The position numbers and the translations under genes are program-made. From Bryobacterales bacterium (GTDB taxonomy: Bacteria; Acidobacteriota; Terriglobia; Bryobacterales; Bryobacteraceae), in assembly GCA_003132865.1 (NCBI GenBank), contig PKYZ01000442.1, forward strand, positions 3,870-10,283: 6,414 nucleotides of DNA, read 5' to 3'. Position 1 is the first letter of the stretch; every line of letters starts with the position of its first letter. The notes beneath the pieces were generated by a model that searched no databases, was not told the origin of the DNA, and saw only the letters and a program-made list of their open reading frames with translations. Below are positions 1 to 5,092 of the stretch, one piece after another.

Positions 1-1
1 C

Positions 2-220
2 GCTTCGGCGCGCAAAGCGCGGTAACGCGGCCTGCCATACCGCTCTAAATATCTCTCCGCTGCTGAAGCGGGAGTCAATCGCGAAAATCTTTATCGCATG
101 CTGTCCAAGAGGGGAAATCCTCGGCTCGACACCCTGTGGGCGGTTCTGAAAGCGATCGGGCTGCGCGTGTCCCTAGAGCCGGCAAGCGCGCCACCACCCA
201 CTCGATCAACGCTGGAGTAG
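2..220 (+). pseudogene. C-terminal part of a HigA/HI1420-like antitoxin (addiction-module antidote, XRE-type HTH), apparently broken
   Basis: The frame ending at the TAG at 218-220 encodes an N-terminal fragment and then AAEAGVNRENLYRMLSKRGN (59-118), followed by PRLDTLWAVLKAIGLRVSLEP. This is the helix-turn-helix and C-terminal strand pattern of the 'probable addiction module antidote' family (HigA/HI1420 type), which represses its own operon and neutralises a RelE/HigB-like toxin. The same frame has a TAA at 23-25. The residues between it and the HTH (RGLPYRSKYLS) are longer and less typical than the few residues expected there, so the gene looks damaged. There is no ATG between the stop and the HTH. 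An alternative is a frameshifted but intact upstream part outside the window. The partner toxin would normally lie just upstream, out of view. Family call fairly sure; pseudogene status moderately sure. Confidence 0.6.
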
Positions 221-235
221 CTCGGGCTCGCAAAC

Positions 236-244
236 GGGGGGGGG
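236..244. repeat. G9 homopolymer between convergent genes
   Basis: Nine consecutive G residues lie in the short spacer between the antitoxin-like remnant and the RelA/SpoT-like gene. It falls outside both genes. Runs like this are prone to slippage in replication and sequencing. No function is implied. Confidence 0.7.
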
Positions 245-319
245 ACACGGTGCGGCTCCGCGGCTTGCTCTTGAACTCCGGATGGTACTGGCTCCGACAA
301 CCAGGGAAGCCCGGCCCTT

Positions 320-988
320 TTAGTCCTGGCGAGCCAGCGCCTCGAATTGTTCCTCAAATGCCCTGAGCGCCTTAACGACGTCTCTCGTGCGCTGCCGCAT
401 GCCGAAGTGGTCGGCTATTCCGCTGAGACGGGCATCCGGTTTGTAGATCGCCGAATGCTCCACTTCCCAAAAGAGGCCAGTCAGCATCGAGACCACCTGA
501 TATTCTCCCTTGACCTTGTCGCTCTTCCGGCACGTGCCGTAGTATTTGAGCGCCTGAACGTCGCCGTCGTCTTCGACGGGGTCTGCAGTCCAGGACGAGA
601 AGACCTTACGCAATTTGCGATCGATTTCTGCCAACCGTCTCCGCGGGAACGCAAGGACGCAAATGCCGGCAAGGTCGTTCAGGCTTGTCAGCGTATAGTT
701 CTCTGGCCGGCTCTCGTCGAAAGCCGCCCCCTCCTGGTGCGCCCGAAGCTTCTCAAGCGCGCTCTCGCAAGATTTGACCCGGCACTTCACGGCCAATCTT
801 TCGTGCCTCTCCAGCCCTCCGGAGATTAGCCGCATGTGATACCTGACCTCGGCTTCGAGCTGATCGGCAACACGGTGGATTTCCGGCAGAAGAGTGAAAT
901 ACTCTTTTCGCAGACGATCCTCGACAGTGCGCTCAGCCTCACCCAAGGGAAGCCTCAACCTCGCGTCTGACCGATTCAGGCGGCTCAC
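320..988 (-). CDS. Divergent RelA/SpoT-domain protein (alarmone-synthetase-like nucleotidyltransferase), 5' end uncertain
   Basis: Read from a GTG at 988 it is 222 aa. Family landmarks are present in order: an N-terminal helix (TVEDRLRKEYF, 21-31), the basic motif RVKSCESALEKL (70-81), NDLAGICVL (104-112), and KVKGEYQVV (158-166) leading into GLFWEVEHSAIYKP (171-184). These match the RVKs.eSi.eKl, DlaGiRv, EiQ and W.EiEH..YK motifs of RelA/SpoT synthetase domains, which transfer pyrophosphate from ATP to GTP/GDP or, in toxic small alarmone synthetases, to other nucleotides or tRNA. Departures: Arg of DLAGiR is Cys110, Arg of EiQiRT is Val, and the GYxSxH motif is replaced by KYYGTCR (148-154). 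No HD hydrolase, TGS or ACT domain is present. There is no in-frame ATG at a sensible place. GTG 988 has no Shine-Dalgarno sequence. TTG 946 has GAGG six bases upstream and would give 208 aa. An in-frame ATG at 1075 lies inside the duplicated dipeptidase segment and would add out-of-frame dipeptidase residues, so I rejected it. Domain call good; activity unknown. Confidence 0.72.
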   Translation of the reverse strand: MSRLNRSDARLRLPLGEAERTVEDRLRKEYFTLLPEIHRVADQLEAEVRYHMRLISGGLERHERLAVKCRVKSCESALEKLRAHQEGAAFDESRPENYTLTSLNDLAGICVLAFPRRRLAEIDRKLRKVFSSWTADPVEDDGDVQALKYYGTCRKSDKVKGEYQVVSMLTGLFWEVEHSAIYKPDARLSGIADHFGMRQRTRDVVKALRAFEEQFEALARQD

Positions 989-1000
989 CGGAGGTGAAGT

Positions 1001-1224
1001 GGTCCGTGAAGCCGCGGTCCAGGAAGCCTTCGAAATAATTGATGTGGACCACGCCGCCGTTCTTGGCCAGGGCACGCAGCATGTCGTCGGTCATGTTGCG
1101 CGGCACATCGGCCAGGGCGCGGCAGGAGGAGTGCGAGACGATCACCGGCGCGGCCGACGTTTCCACCGCGTCGTAGAACGTTTTGTCCGAAACGTGCGAG
1201 ATATCCACCATCATACCCAGCCGG
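1001..1224 (-). pseudogene. Duplicated internal fragment of an M19 dipeptidase gene
   Basis: This segment matches 3365-3588 inside the full-length dipeptidase gene in the same orientation, without gaps. I count 14 mismatches in 224 bases (about 94% identity). It encodes the part holding DISHVSDKTFYDAVE and SHSSCRALADVPRNM, which are residues about 209-282 of the intact protein. It therefore carries the metal-site histidines equivalent to H218 and H239 but lacks the HxD, bridging Glu and C-terminal Asp parts, so it cannot be an active dipeptidase. The reading frame stays open beyond both edges (TGA at 939-941; a GTG at 1262), but those flanking residues are unrelated to the dipeptidase. The break is sharp at both ends. 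Only two differences change the protein (Ala to Val, Met to Thr). Confidence 0.88.
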
Positions 1225-1244
1225 CCGGTTGCTCGCGAGAGCAA
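1221..1244. repeat. Palindromic sequences at the edge of the duplicated dipeptidase fragment
   Basis: Two adjacent inverted repeats sit where dipeptidase homology ends: CCGGCCGG at 1221-1228, then TTGCTC-GCGA-GAGCAA at 1229-1244 (6-bp stem, 4-nt loop). There is no T-run after the hairpin on either strand, so it is not a convincing terminator. It may mark the recombination breakpoint or be coincidental. Confidence 0.45.
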
Positions 1245-1408
1245 TCTGGGAGGTTCGGACACGCCGTCTCTTGGGAGTCGTAGCGCCCCTCAATCCAGTG
1301 AGGTAGCCGGCCGCGATGGCTGATGTGGAAATGGGGCATGGAGGTTTGGGGGAAGCCTGCGGCTGGTTTGTTTTGATATTATATTACAATGGCCGAGAGG
1401 AAAATGCC
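1245..1408. other. Non-coding stretch between the dipeptidase fragment and the small membrane genes
   Basis: I recognise no gene here. The last part (about 1366-1390) is markedly AT-rich for this window and includes TTGATATTATATTACA. It could supply a promoter for the membrane-protein genes that follow, but I find no -35/-10 pair with normal spacing. On the minus strand this is where the upstream half of the dipeptidase copy would lie; it is absent. Confidence 0.4.
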
Positions 1409-1669
1409 ATGAGAGTTTCCACATTGTTCCCGATGGCGGACACGCTCGGCGTGGTAATTTTGGTGGCCCTAATCGCACTCTTCGCTGATGTGATCGCGCA
1501 GCATGTGGGCCCACATGATGGCCGGTCGCGAGTCCGTCTGGGCGTTCTAGACAAGGTCATTGGCTTTCTCGTGCTCCTGCCGGTCGGACTCGCATTGGAA
1601 GCATCAGGAAATTTCACCGACCATCTCTGGCCGTGGCCCAAGCGATTCTTCGGAGACCACCAGCTTTGA
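1409..1669 (+). CDS. Small two-helix membrane protein, unknown function
   Basis: An 86-aa protein starting at ATG 1409. I chose this start because GAGAGG (1395-1400) lies eight bases upstream; an in-frame ATG at 1316 would add 31 unconvincing residues. Two hydrophobic segments are visible: residues about 12-30 (LGVVILVALIALFADVIA) and about 47-64 (VIGFLVLLPVGLALEA). They are separated by a polar, basic loop (GPHDGRSRVR), and the tail is rich in aromatic and basic residues (LWPWPKRFFGDH). I do not recognise the family. It is probably an inner-membrane protein. Its TGA overlaps a possible TTG start of the next membrane gene (TTGA at 1666-1669), suggesting a translationally coupled pair. Base composition is less GC-rich than the dipeptidase operon. 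Confidence 0.5.
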   Translation: MRVSTLFPMADTLGVVILVALIALFADVIAQHVGPHDGRSRVRLGVLDKVIGFLVLLPVGLALEASGNFTDHLWPWPKRFFGDHQL

Positions 1670-2012
1670 GCCTTGAGATTGGCGGCGCTTTATTTGTTGT
1701 GGCCGTGGGCTACGGTGCGCACTCTTTCAAACAGAAAAGCAAGAAATGGTACGGCAGAATCGAGATTCTTTTCGCAACCCTGTATGCTTCCTACAACATC
1801 GCTAAAGTAGAAGATCCCGTCAAGCCGACTCCGAGAGATTTGCCGTTTTCTGGATGGCTATTTTCGGGTCTGCCTACATCGTCGCTAGAGGTCTCGGCAA
1901 TATAGGCGAAGCAAAATCAAAGACAAAGTACAACTGCTCCGGGGCCGACCCTTCAAGTGGGGGCCCCACTTCGTCTCCTGCTCCTTCTGGCTCACCGCCG
2001 GGCCAAACTTGA
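1666..2012 (+). pseudogene. Small membrane protein gene with an apparent frameshift near 1837
   Basis: From TTG 1666 (GGAG at 1652-1655, ten bases upstream) the frame reads MSLEIGGALFVVAVGYGAHS, then KKWYGRIEILFATLYASYNI and KPTPR, and thereafter turns into low-quality sequence ending at a TAA at 1903-1905. The sequence looks like membrane protein again in the -1 frame from 1839: FAVFWMAIFGSAYIVARGLG, NIGEAKSK, then a Ser/Pro/Gly-rich tail to the TGA at 2010-2012. Joined, the two frames give about 114 aa with three hydrophobic segments in the order helix, YGxxEIxFA helix, and helix ending in VARGLGNI. I recall that layout from small uncharacterised membrane proteins but cannot name a family. 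A one-base indel around 1833-1841 (real mutation or sequencing error) explains it best. The hydrophobic segments argue that the product was once real. Confidence 0.5.
1955..1971. repeat. 17-bp near-perfect palindrome upstream of the zinc-site gene
   Basis: The sequence AAGTGGGG-G-CCCCACTT has two 8-bp arms that are exact reverse complements around a single central G. It lies in the low-complexity tail of the frameshifted membrane gene, about 85 bp before the ATG at 2057. The one-base centre suits a protein-binding dyad better than an RNA hairpin, and no T-run follows. An operator role is inference; the symmetry is directly visible. Confidence 0.5.
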
Positions 2013-2056
2013 TGGCGTAGCGGTCGATCACAAAAGCGTGGTTTATTTTAGAGTAT

Positions 2057-2932
2057 ATGCCGGTTGGAATCTGCAAGCTTTGCTTGATGTCCAAACCTCT
2101 TCGGGACAGCCACTTCATGCCACGCGGCATGTACAAGCGCATCCGTGATCCATCGAAACGCAATGCAAGTCCGGTGGTCGTCACGCGAGAGAGGACGACG
2201 AAGACCTTTAGGCAGACGAAGGCATATGTTCTCTGTGCTGATTGCGAGCAGCGGTTTAATCTTTACGGCGAGGACTGGATGCTCAAAAAATTGGGCGCGG
2301 GTAAACGATTCCCTCTTCGCGAGCGACTCGACGTGGCTATCCCCATGTCCACCGGTCCAGAGGTGAAAAAGTACTCTTGTGTGAAGGCTGGCATCGATTC
2401 TGAAAAACTTGGCTACTTCGCTCTCAGCATGCTTTGGCGCGGAGCGATTCATGAGTGGCAAGATCCGCTCGGCAGTCCAATCCCAAAGTTAGACCTCGGC
2501 GACATGGAAGAGCCTATGCGGCGCTATCTTTTGGGCGATGGTCCGTTTCCAGATGGAATCGTAGTCATCGTACGTGTTTGTGATGACAGTATGTCCCGGG
2601 AAACTTTGATAAACCCAATTCCTGCTGGCGGCGTAGGTCATTATGAGATGTTGACCCTTGGCGTGCAGTTCGAAACGTTCGTCGGAGCGGCTATTGATCC
2701 GCAGTGCCGCGAGCGTGCTGTGTCAGTTCCACCGACAAATGGATATTTCGGAGAAATTGCCGCAAAAGGACGCTGGGACATTATGTTGCCCTTGAGAGGA
2801 CGAGCCAGCGTTCCAAACAAGTTATCGCTGAGTGGCCGGACTAGGCCGGTACACCCTTTGCCCGACGGATTTTACCTCCAGCTTCATCAGAATAATCCAT
2901 ACGCGCGTGGTGGTCAAGAAAAAGTTTGTTAA
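2057..2932 (+). CDS. Uncharacterised protein with a CxxC...SH...CxxC putative zinc site (HNH/treble-clef-like N-terminus)
   Basis: A 291-aa protein. The start at ATG 2057 is supported by a stop (TAG 2018-2020) shortly upstream in frame and by Cys6 and Cys9 directly after it; the Shine-Dalgarno sequence is weak (AGAG at 2050-2053). The N-terminus has C6-K-L-C9, then LRDSHFMPRGMY with His19, and after about 40 residues VLCADCEQRFNLYGEDW with C60, C63 and E64. Proteins of the form CxLC..k.L..SHiiPk.y...lLC..CE..f..yE are a widespread hypothetical family as I recall. The layout resembles HNH/treble-clef zinc folds, but I see no clear HNH catalytic triad. The remaining 200 residues are mixed alpha/beta with no domain I recognise and no membrane segment. 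It lies downstream of the membrane genes, is less GC-rich than the operon to its right, and ends 13 nt from the convergent dipeptidase stop. Function unknown; nucleic-acid binding is a guess. Confidence 0.75.
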   Translation: MPVGICKLCLMSKPLRDSHFMPRGMYKRIRDPSKRNASPVVVTRERTTKTFRQTKAYVLCADCEQRFNLYGEDWMLKKLGAGKRFPLRERLDVAIPMSTGPEVKKYSCVKAGIDSEKLGYFALSMLWRGAIHEWQDPLGSPIPKLDLGDMEEPMRRYLLGDGPFPDGIVVIVRVCDDSMSRETLINPIPAGGVGHYEMLTLGVQFETFVGAAIDPQCRERAVSVPPTNGYFGEIAAKGRWDIMLPLRGRASVPNKLSLSGRTRPVHPLPDGFYLQLHQNNPYARGGQEKVC

Positions 2933-2945
2933 TGTAACTGGCGCC

Positions 2946-4211
2946 TTAGTGAGTGGTGGAAACCTTGGCGGGCTGAACGCCTGCCCCACCTACACGCTCT
3001 ACTTCGCGCATGACACGCAAAGTGTTGCCGCCCAGAATCTTCAGAATATCTTCATCCGAATAGCCGCGCTCCATCAGGCCGCGCACCAGGTTGGGGATCT
3101 TCGAGATATCCTCCATGCCTTCCGGAAACAGATCGTCGGCTCCGTCGAAGTCCGACCCCAGGCCCACGTGATCCACGCCCGCCACCTTCACGGCGCGATC
3201 GAAATGATCGAGCAGGCGGCTCAGCGGCATACGCCCCAGCTTGGCGATGCGCTGCGCGTTGATGGCGCGCACCGCAGGGCCCAGTTGGCTGCGATCGCCG
3301 AACTTGGGCGCCTCGGCCTCGCGTGCGGCCTGCTGCGTTTGCTCGTCTTTCAGGGCGCCGAGCCGGTCCATGAAGCCGCGGTCCAGGAAGCCTTCGAAAT
3401 AGTTGATGTGGACCACGCCGCCGTTCTTGGCCAGGGCGCGCAGCATGTCGTCGGTCATGTTGCGCGGCACATCGGCCAGCGCGCGGCAGGAGGAATGCGA
3501 GGCGATCACCGGCGCGGCGGACGTCTCCACGGCGTCGTAGAACGTCTTATCCGAAACGTGCGAAATATCCACCATCATTCCCAGGCGGTTCATCTCGCGC
3601 ACCACCTGCCGTCCAAAATTGGTAAGACCGTTGTGGGCGGGCGGCTGGCTGGAAGTATCGGCCCAGGGCGTGTGCTCGGTGTGGGTAAGGGTCAGATAGC
3701 GGACGCCTAACTCAAAATAAGTCCGCAGCACGGCCAGATCGGAATCGATCATGTGCCCGCCTTCCACGCCCATCAGGATGGCGATCTGCCCGCGCTTCCT
3801 GGCCGCCATCGCTTGATCGGCGGTAGTGGCCAGCGCAAGCTCGGCCGGATGCTGCGCGACTTCGCGCCGCACGGCGTCGATTTGCTCCAGCGCGCGGCGG
3901 ATGGACTCGGGCGGCGTGTAGCGCACCGCGTCGGTCCAGATCGATAGAAACACGCCCGCGACGTGGCCTTGCCGCATGCGGGGCACATCCACCTGGCCAT
4001 AGTCATGCCGCTGGGCAAGGTCGTAGCCCTCATCGACGATCATCTGGGTGGTGTCGTCGTGCAAGTCCAGCACCACCGCCCGCTGCAGAAGACGCTCCAC
4101 GCGCGCGGGATCGGCTTTGACAACCGCTCCCTTATGGTCGCGGCTCGGATTCTGCGCAGCGGCGCAGCACGCCACAAGCAGGAACGGAGCCAGCCGGGTT
4201 ACGCCTCGCAC
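2946..4211 (-). CDS. Membrane dipeptidase, peptidase family M19 (renal dipeptidase-like), exported
   Basis: A 421-aa zinc dipeptidase that would hydrolyse dipeptides, typically L-Xaa-D/L-Xaa, outside the cytoplasm. The binuclear-metal residues of M19 are all visible: H51 and D53 (LDLHDDT), bridging E150 (GVEGGH), H218 (DISHVSD), H239 (ASHSSCRAL) and D354 (GSDFDG). The conserved DVPRNM.D motif is at 248-254. The N-terminus is a short signal peptide (RLAPFLLVACCAAAQN). LVAC fits a lipobox, so a lipoprotein is possible; cleavage after AAAQ is the alternative. Length is normal for a bacterial M19 protein. The GTG start at 4209-4211 immediately follows the TGA of the upstream DUF697 gene, with GAGG five bases before it, indicating translational coupling. 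Part of this gene (3365-3588) is duplicated at 1001-1224. Peptide scavenging or cell-wall peptide turnover is the likely role. Confidence 0.95.
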   Translation of the reverse strand: MRGVTRLAPFLLVACCAAAQNPSRDHKGAVVKADPARVERLLQRAVVLDLHDDTTQMIVDEGYDLAQRHDYGQVDVPRMRQGHVAGVFLSIWTDAVRYTPPESIRRALEQIDAVRREVAQHPAELALATTADQAMAARKRGQIAILMGVEGGHMIDSDLAVLRTYFELGVRYLTLTHTEHTPWADTSSQPPAHNGLTNFGRQVVREMNRLGMMVDISHVSDKTFYDAVETSAAPVIASHSSCRALADVPRNMTDDMLRALAKNGGVVHINYFEGFLDRGFMDRLGALKDEQTQQAAREAEAPKFGDRSQLGPAVRAINAQRIAKLGRMPLSRLLDHFDRAVKVAGVDHVGLGSDFDGADDLFPEGMEDISKIPNLVRGLMERGYSDEDILKILGGNTLRVMREVERVGGAGVQPAKVSTTH

Positions 4212-4225
4212 TCACGCCTCTTTCT
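4205..4225 (-). promoter_or_regulatory. Coupled stop/start with ribosome binding site (TGA-GTG) between the DUF697 and dipeptidase genes
   Basis: On the minus strand the sequence reads GAAAGAGGCGTGAGTGCGAGG. TGA (4212-4214) ends the upstream gene and GTG (4209-4211) starts the next without a gap, and GAGG lies five bases before the GTG. This fixes the non-ATG start of the dipeptidase. Confidence 0.75.
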
Positions 4226-5072
4226 TCCGCACGAACGCGCCCACCAAGTCCTTGCCGCGCTCATACGCCACCTGGTAAGCGTCGCGCCTCTGCCGCCGCG
4301 TGTAGCCGTAGCCCACTCCGTGGAAATGCTCAAGCCCCTTGCCCAGAACATAGGTGGCCGCATACGCGATGGCGCCTTTGGGGATCAGCCCGCCGCCCAA
4401 CGGGATAAATCCCACAAGCTCGCGCGCCAGCGCGCGCCAGCCGAAGGCCCCTGCCGCAATCGATAACAACTCGGCCAACTGCTTGTCGTATCCCACCTGC
4501 TTGTCGCTGGCCGCCGCCACCAGAAAGGCCATACGCACCTGATTCATGGTGATGAAAACCGTGTCCGAAGCGAACTCCCCGAGGGCCCACGGCAGTTCCA
4601 ACACACTCGGCACCACGTTGGGCAGCGCGCTGGCCACCGCAAAAATGGCGTTCTCGCGCGCCACGGAAGTAATGATTCGGTCCACCACCGGCTTGCGGAA
4701 CGGATAGAAATTACGCGCCAACGCCAGCCACAGATCGTCGCGCGCCTTCGCAATCTCCTCCACCGTGCGCCCCGGATCGTCGCGGAAAAAGGTGAACGCG
4801 GTAGCCGGGCACGGCAGACCCTGCTCATACAGCACCAGGTCGTACTTCTCCGGAATGCCCGGATCGCAGGCCCGATGCACCGACTGCATCACCTGCACGC
4901 GCTGGTCGTGCGAGACCGCCGCCGGCGTTAGAAAGTCCTCCATATCGGCGTAAGCGGCGCTTTCCGCGGCGACCAGCCCCACCACCAGAGGACGTTCCGC
5001 GCGCTGCCGCACTTCATCCGGACTGAGCAACGAAAGGGCGGACTTGGCTTGCTTGAGGTATCGGAGAATCAT
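4212..5072 (-). CDS. DUF697-domain protein with an N-terminus lacking GTPase motifs
   Basis: A 286-aa protein. The C-terminal part, GWRALARELVGFIPLGGGLI followed by PKGAIAYAATYVLGKGLEHF (residues about 217-256), fits the DUF697 domain. DUF697 is usually fused behind a small Era/Ras-like GTPase domain and is thought to associate with membranes. Here the N-terminus has a strand-like RPLVVGLVAAESA (27-39), where a GxxxxGK[S/T] P-loop would be expected, but no P-loop, DxxG or NKxD can be found. If it derives from a GTPase it has lost nucleotide binding. Further hydrophobic stretches lie at about residues 142-190 (AIFAVASALPNVVPSVLEL and VRMAFLVAAAS). The start is ATG 5070-5072 with a weak GGGA five bases upstream. 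It begins 20 bp after the nuclease-like gene and abuts the dipeptidase gene, so the three probably share a transcript. Biochemical role unknown. Confidence 0.8.
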   Translation of the reverse strand: MILRYLKQAKSALSLLSPDEVRQRAERPLVVGLVAAESAAYADMEDFLTPAAVSHDQRVQVMQSVHRACDPGIPEKYDLVLYEQGLPCPATAFTFFRDDPGRTVEEIAKARDDLWLALARNFYPFRKPVVDRIITSVARENAIFAVASALPNVVPSVLELPWALGEFASDTVFITMNQVRMAFLVAAASDKQVGYDKQLAELLSIAAGAFGWRALARELVGFIPLGGGLIPKGAIAYAATYVLGKGLEHFHGVGYGYTRRQRRDAYQVAYERGKDLVGAFVRKKEA

Positions 5073-5092
5073 TGATGTCCCACACCACGCGC

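Noticed and set aside
300..330. Possible terminator (CCAGGGA ... TCCTGG) between the convergent genes
   Set aside because: The stem is short and imperfect with a long loop, and the T-run is inside it rather than after it.
347..829. 160-codon plus-strand open frame opposite the RelA/SpoT-like gene
   Set aside because: The opposite strand carries clear RelA/SpoT motifs, while this frame shows none of any family.
989..1075. ATG at 1075 as the start of the RelA/SpoT-like protein
   Set aside because: The extra 29 residues are an out-of-frame reading of the dipeptidase fragment, rich in Thr/Ser/Ala, and not part of the family.
939..1262. 107-codon minus-strand open frame holding the dipeptidase fragment, as a functional short dipeptidase
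   Set aside because: It lacks four of the six metal-site residues, and its flanks are unrelated sequence.
1366..1390. Promoter in the AT-rich stretch before the first membrane gene
   Set aside because: TTGATA and TATATT are present but overlap almost directly; no pair with 16-18 bp spacing was found.
2832..3710. 292-codon plus-strand open frame overlapping the dipeptidase gene, with a stretch shared by the plus-strand open frame at 894-1283
   Set aside because: Both are antisense shadows of GC-rich dipeptidase sequence. Their mutual similarity follows from the 224-bp DNA duplication, and neither has a recognisable protein pattern.
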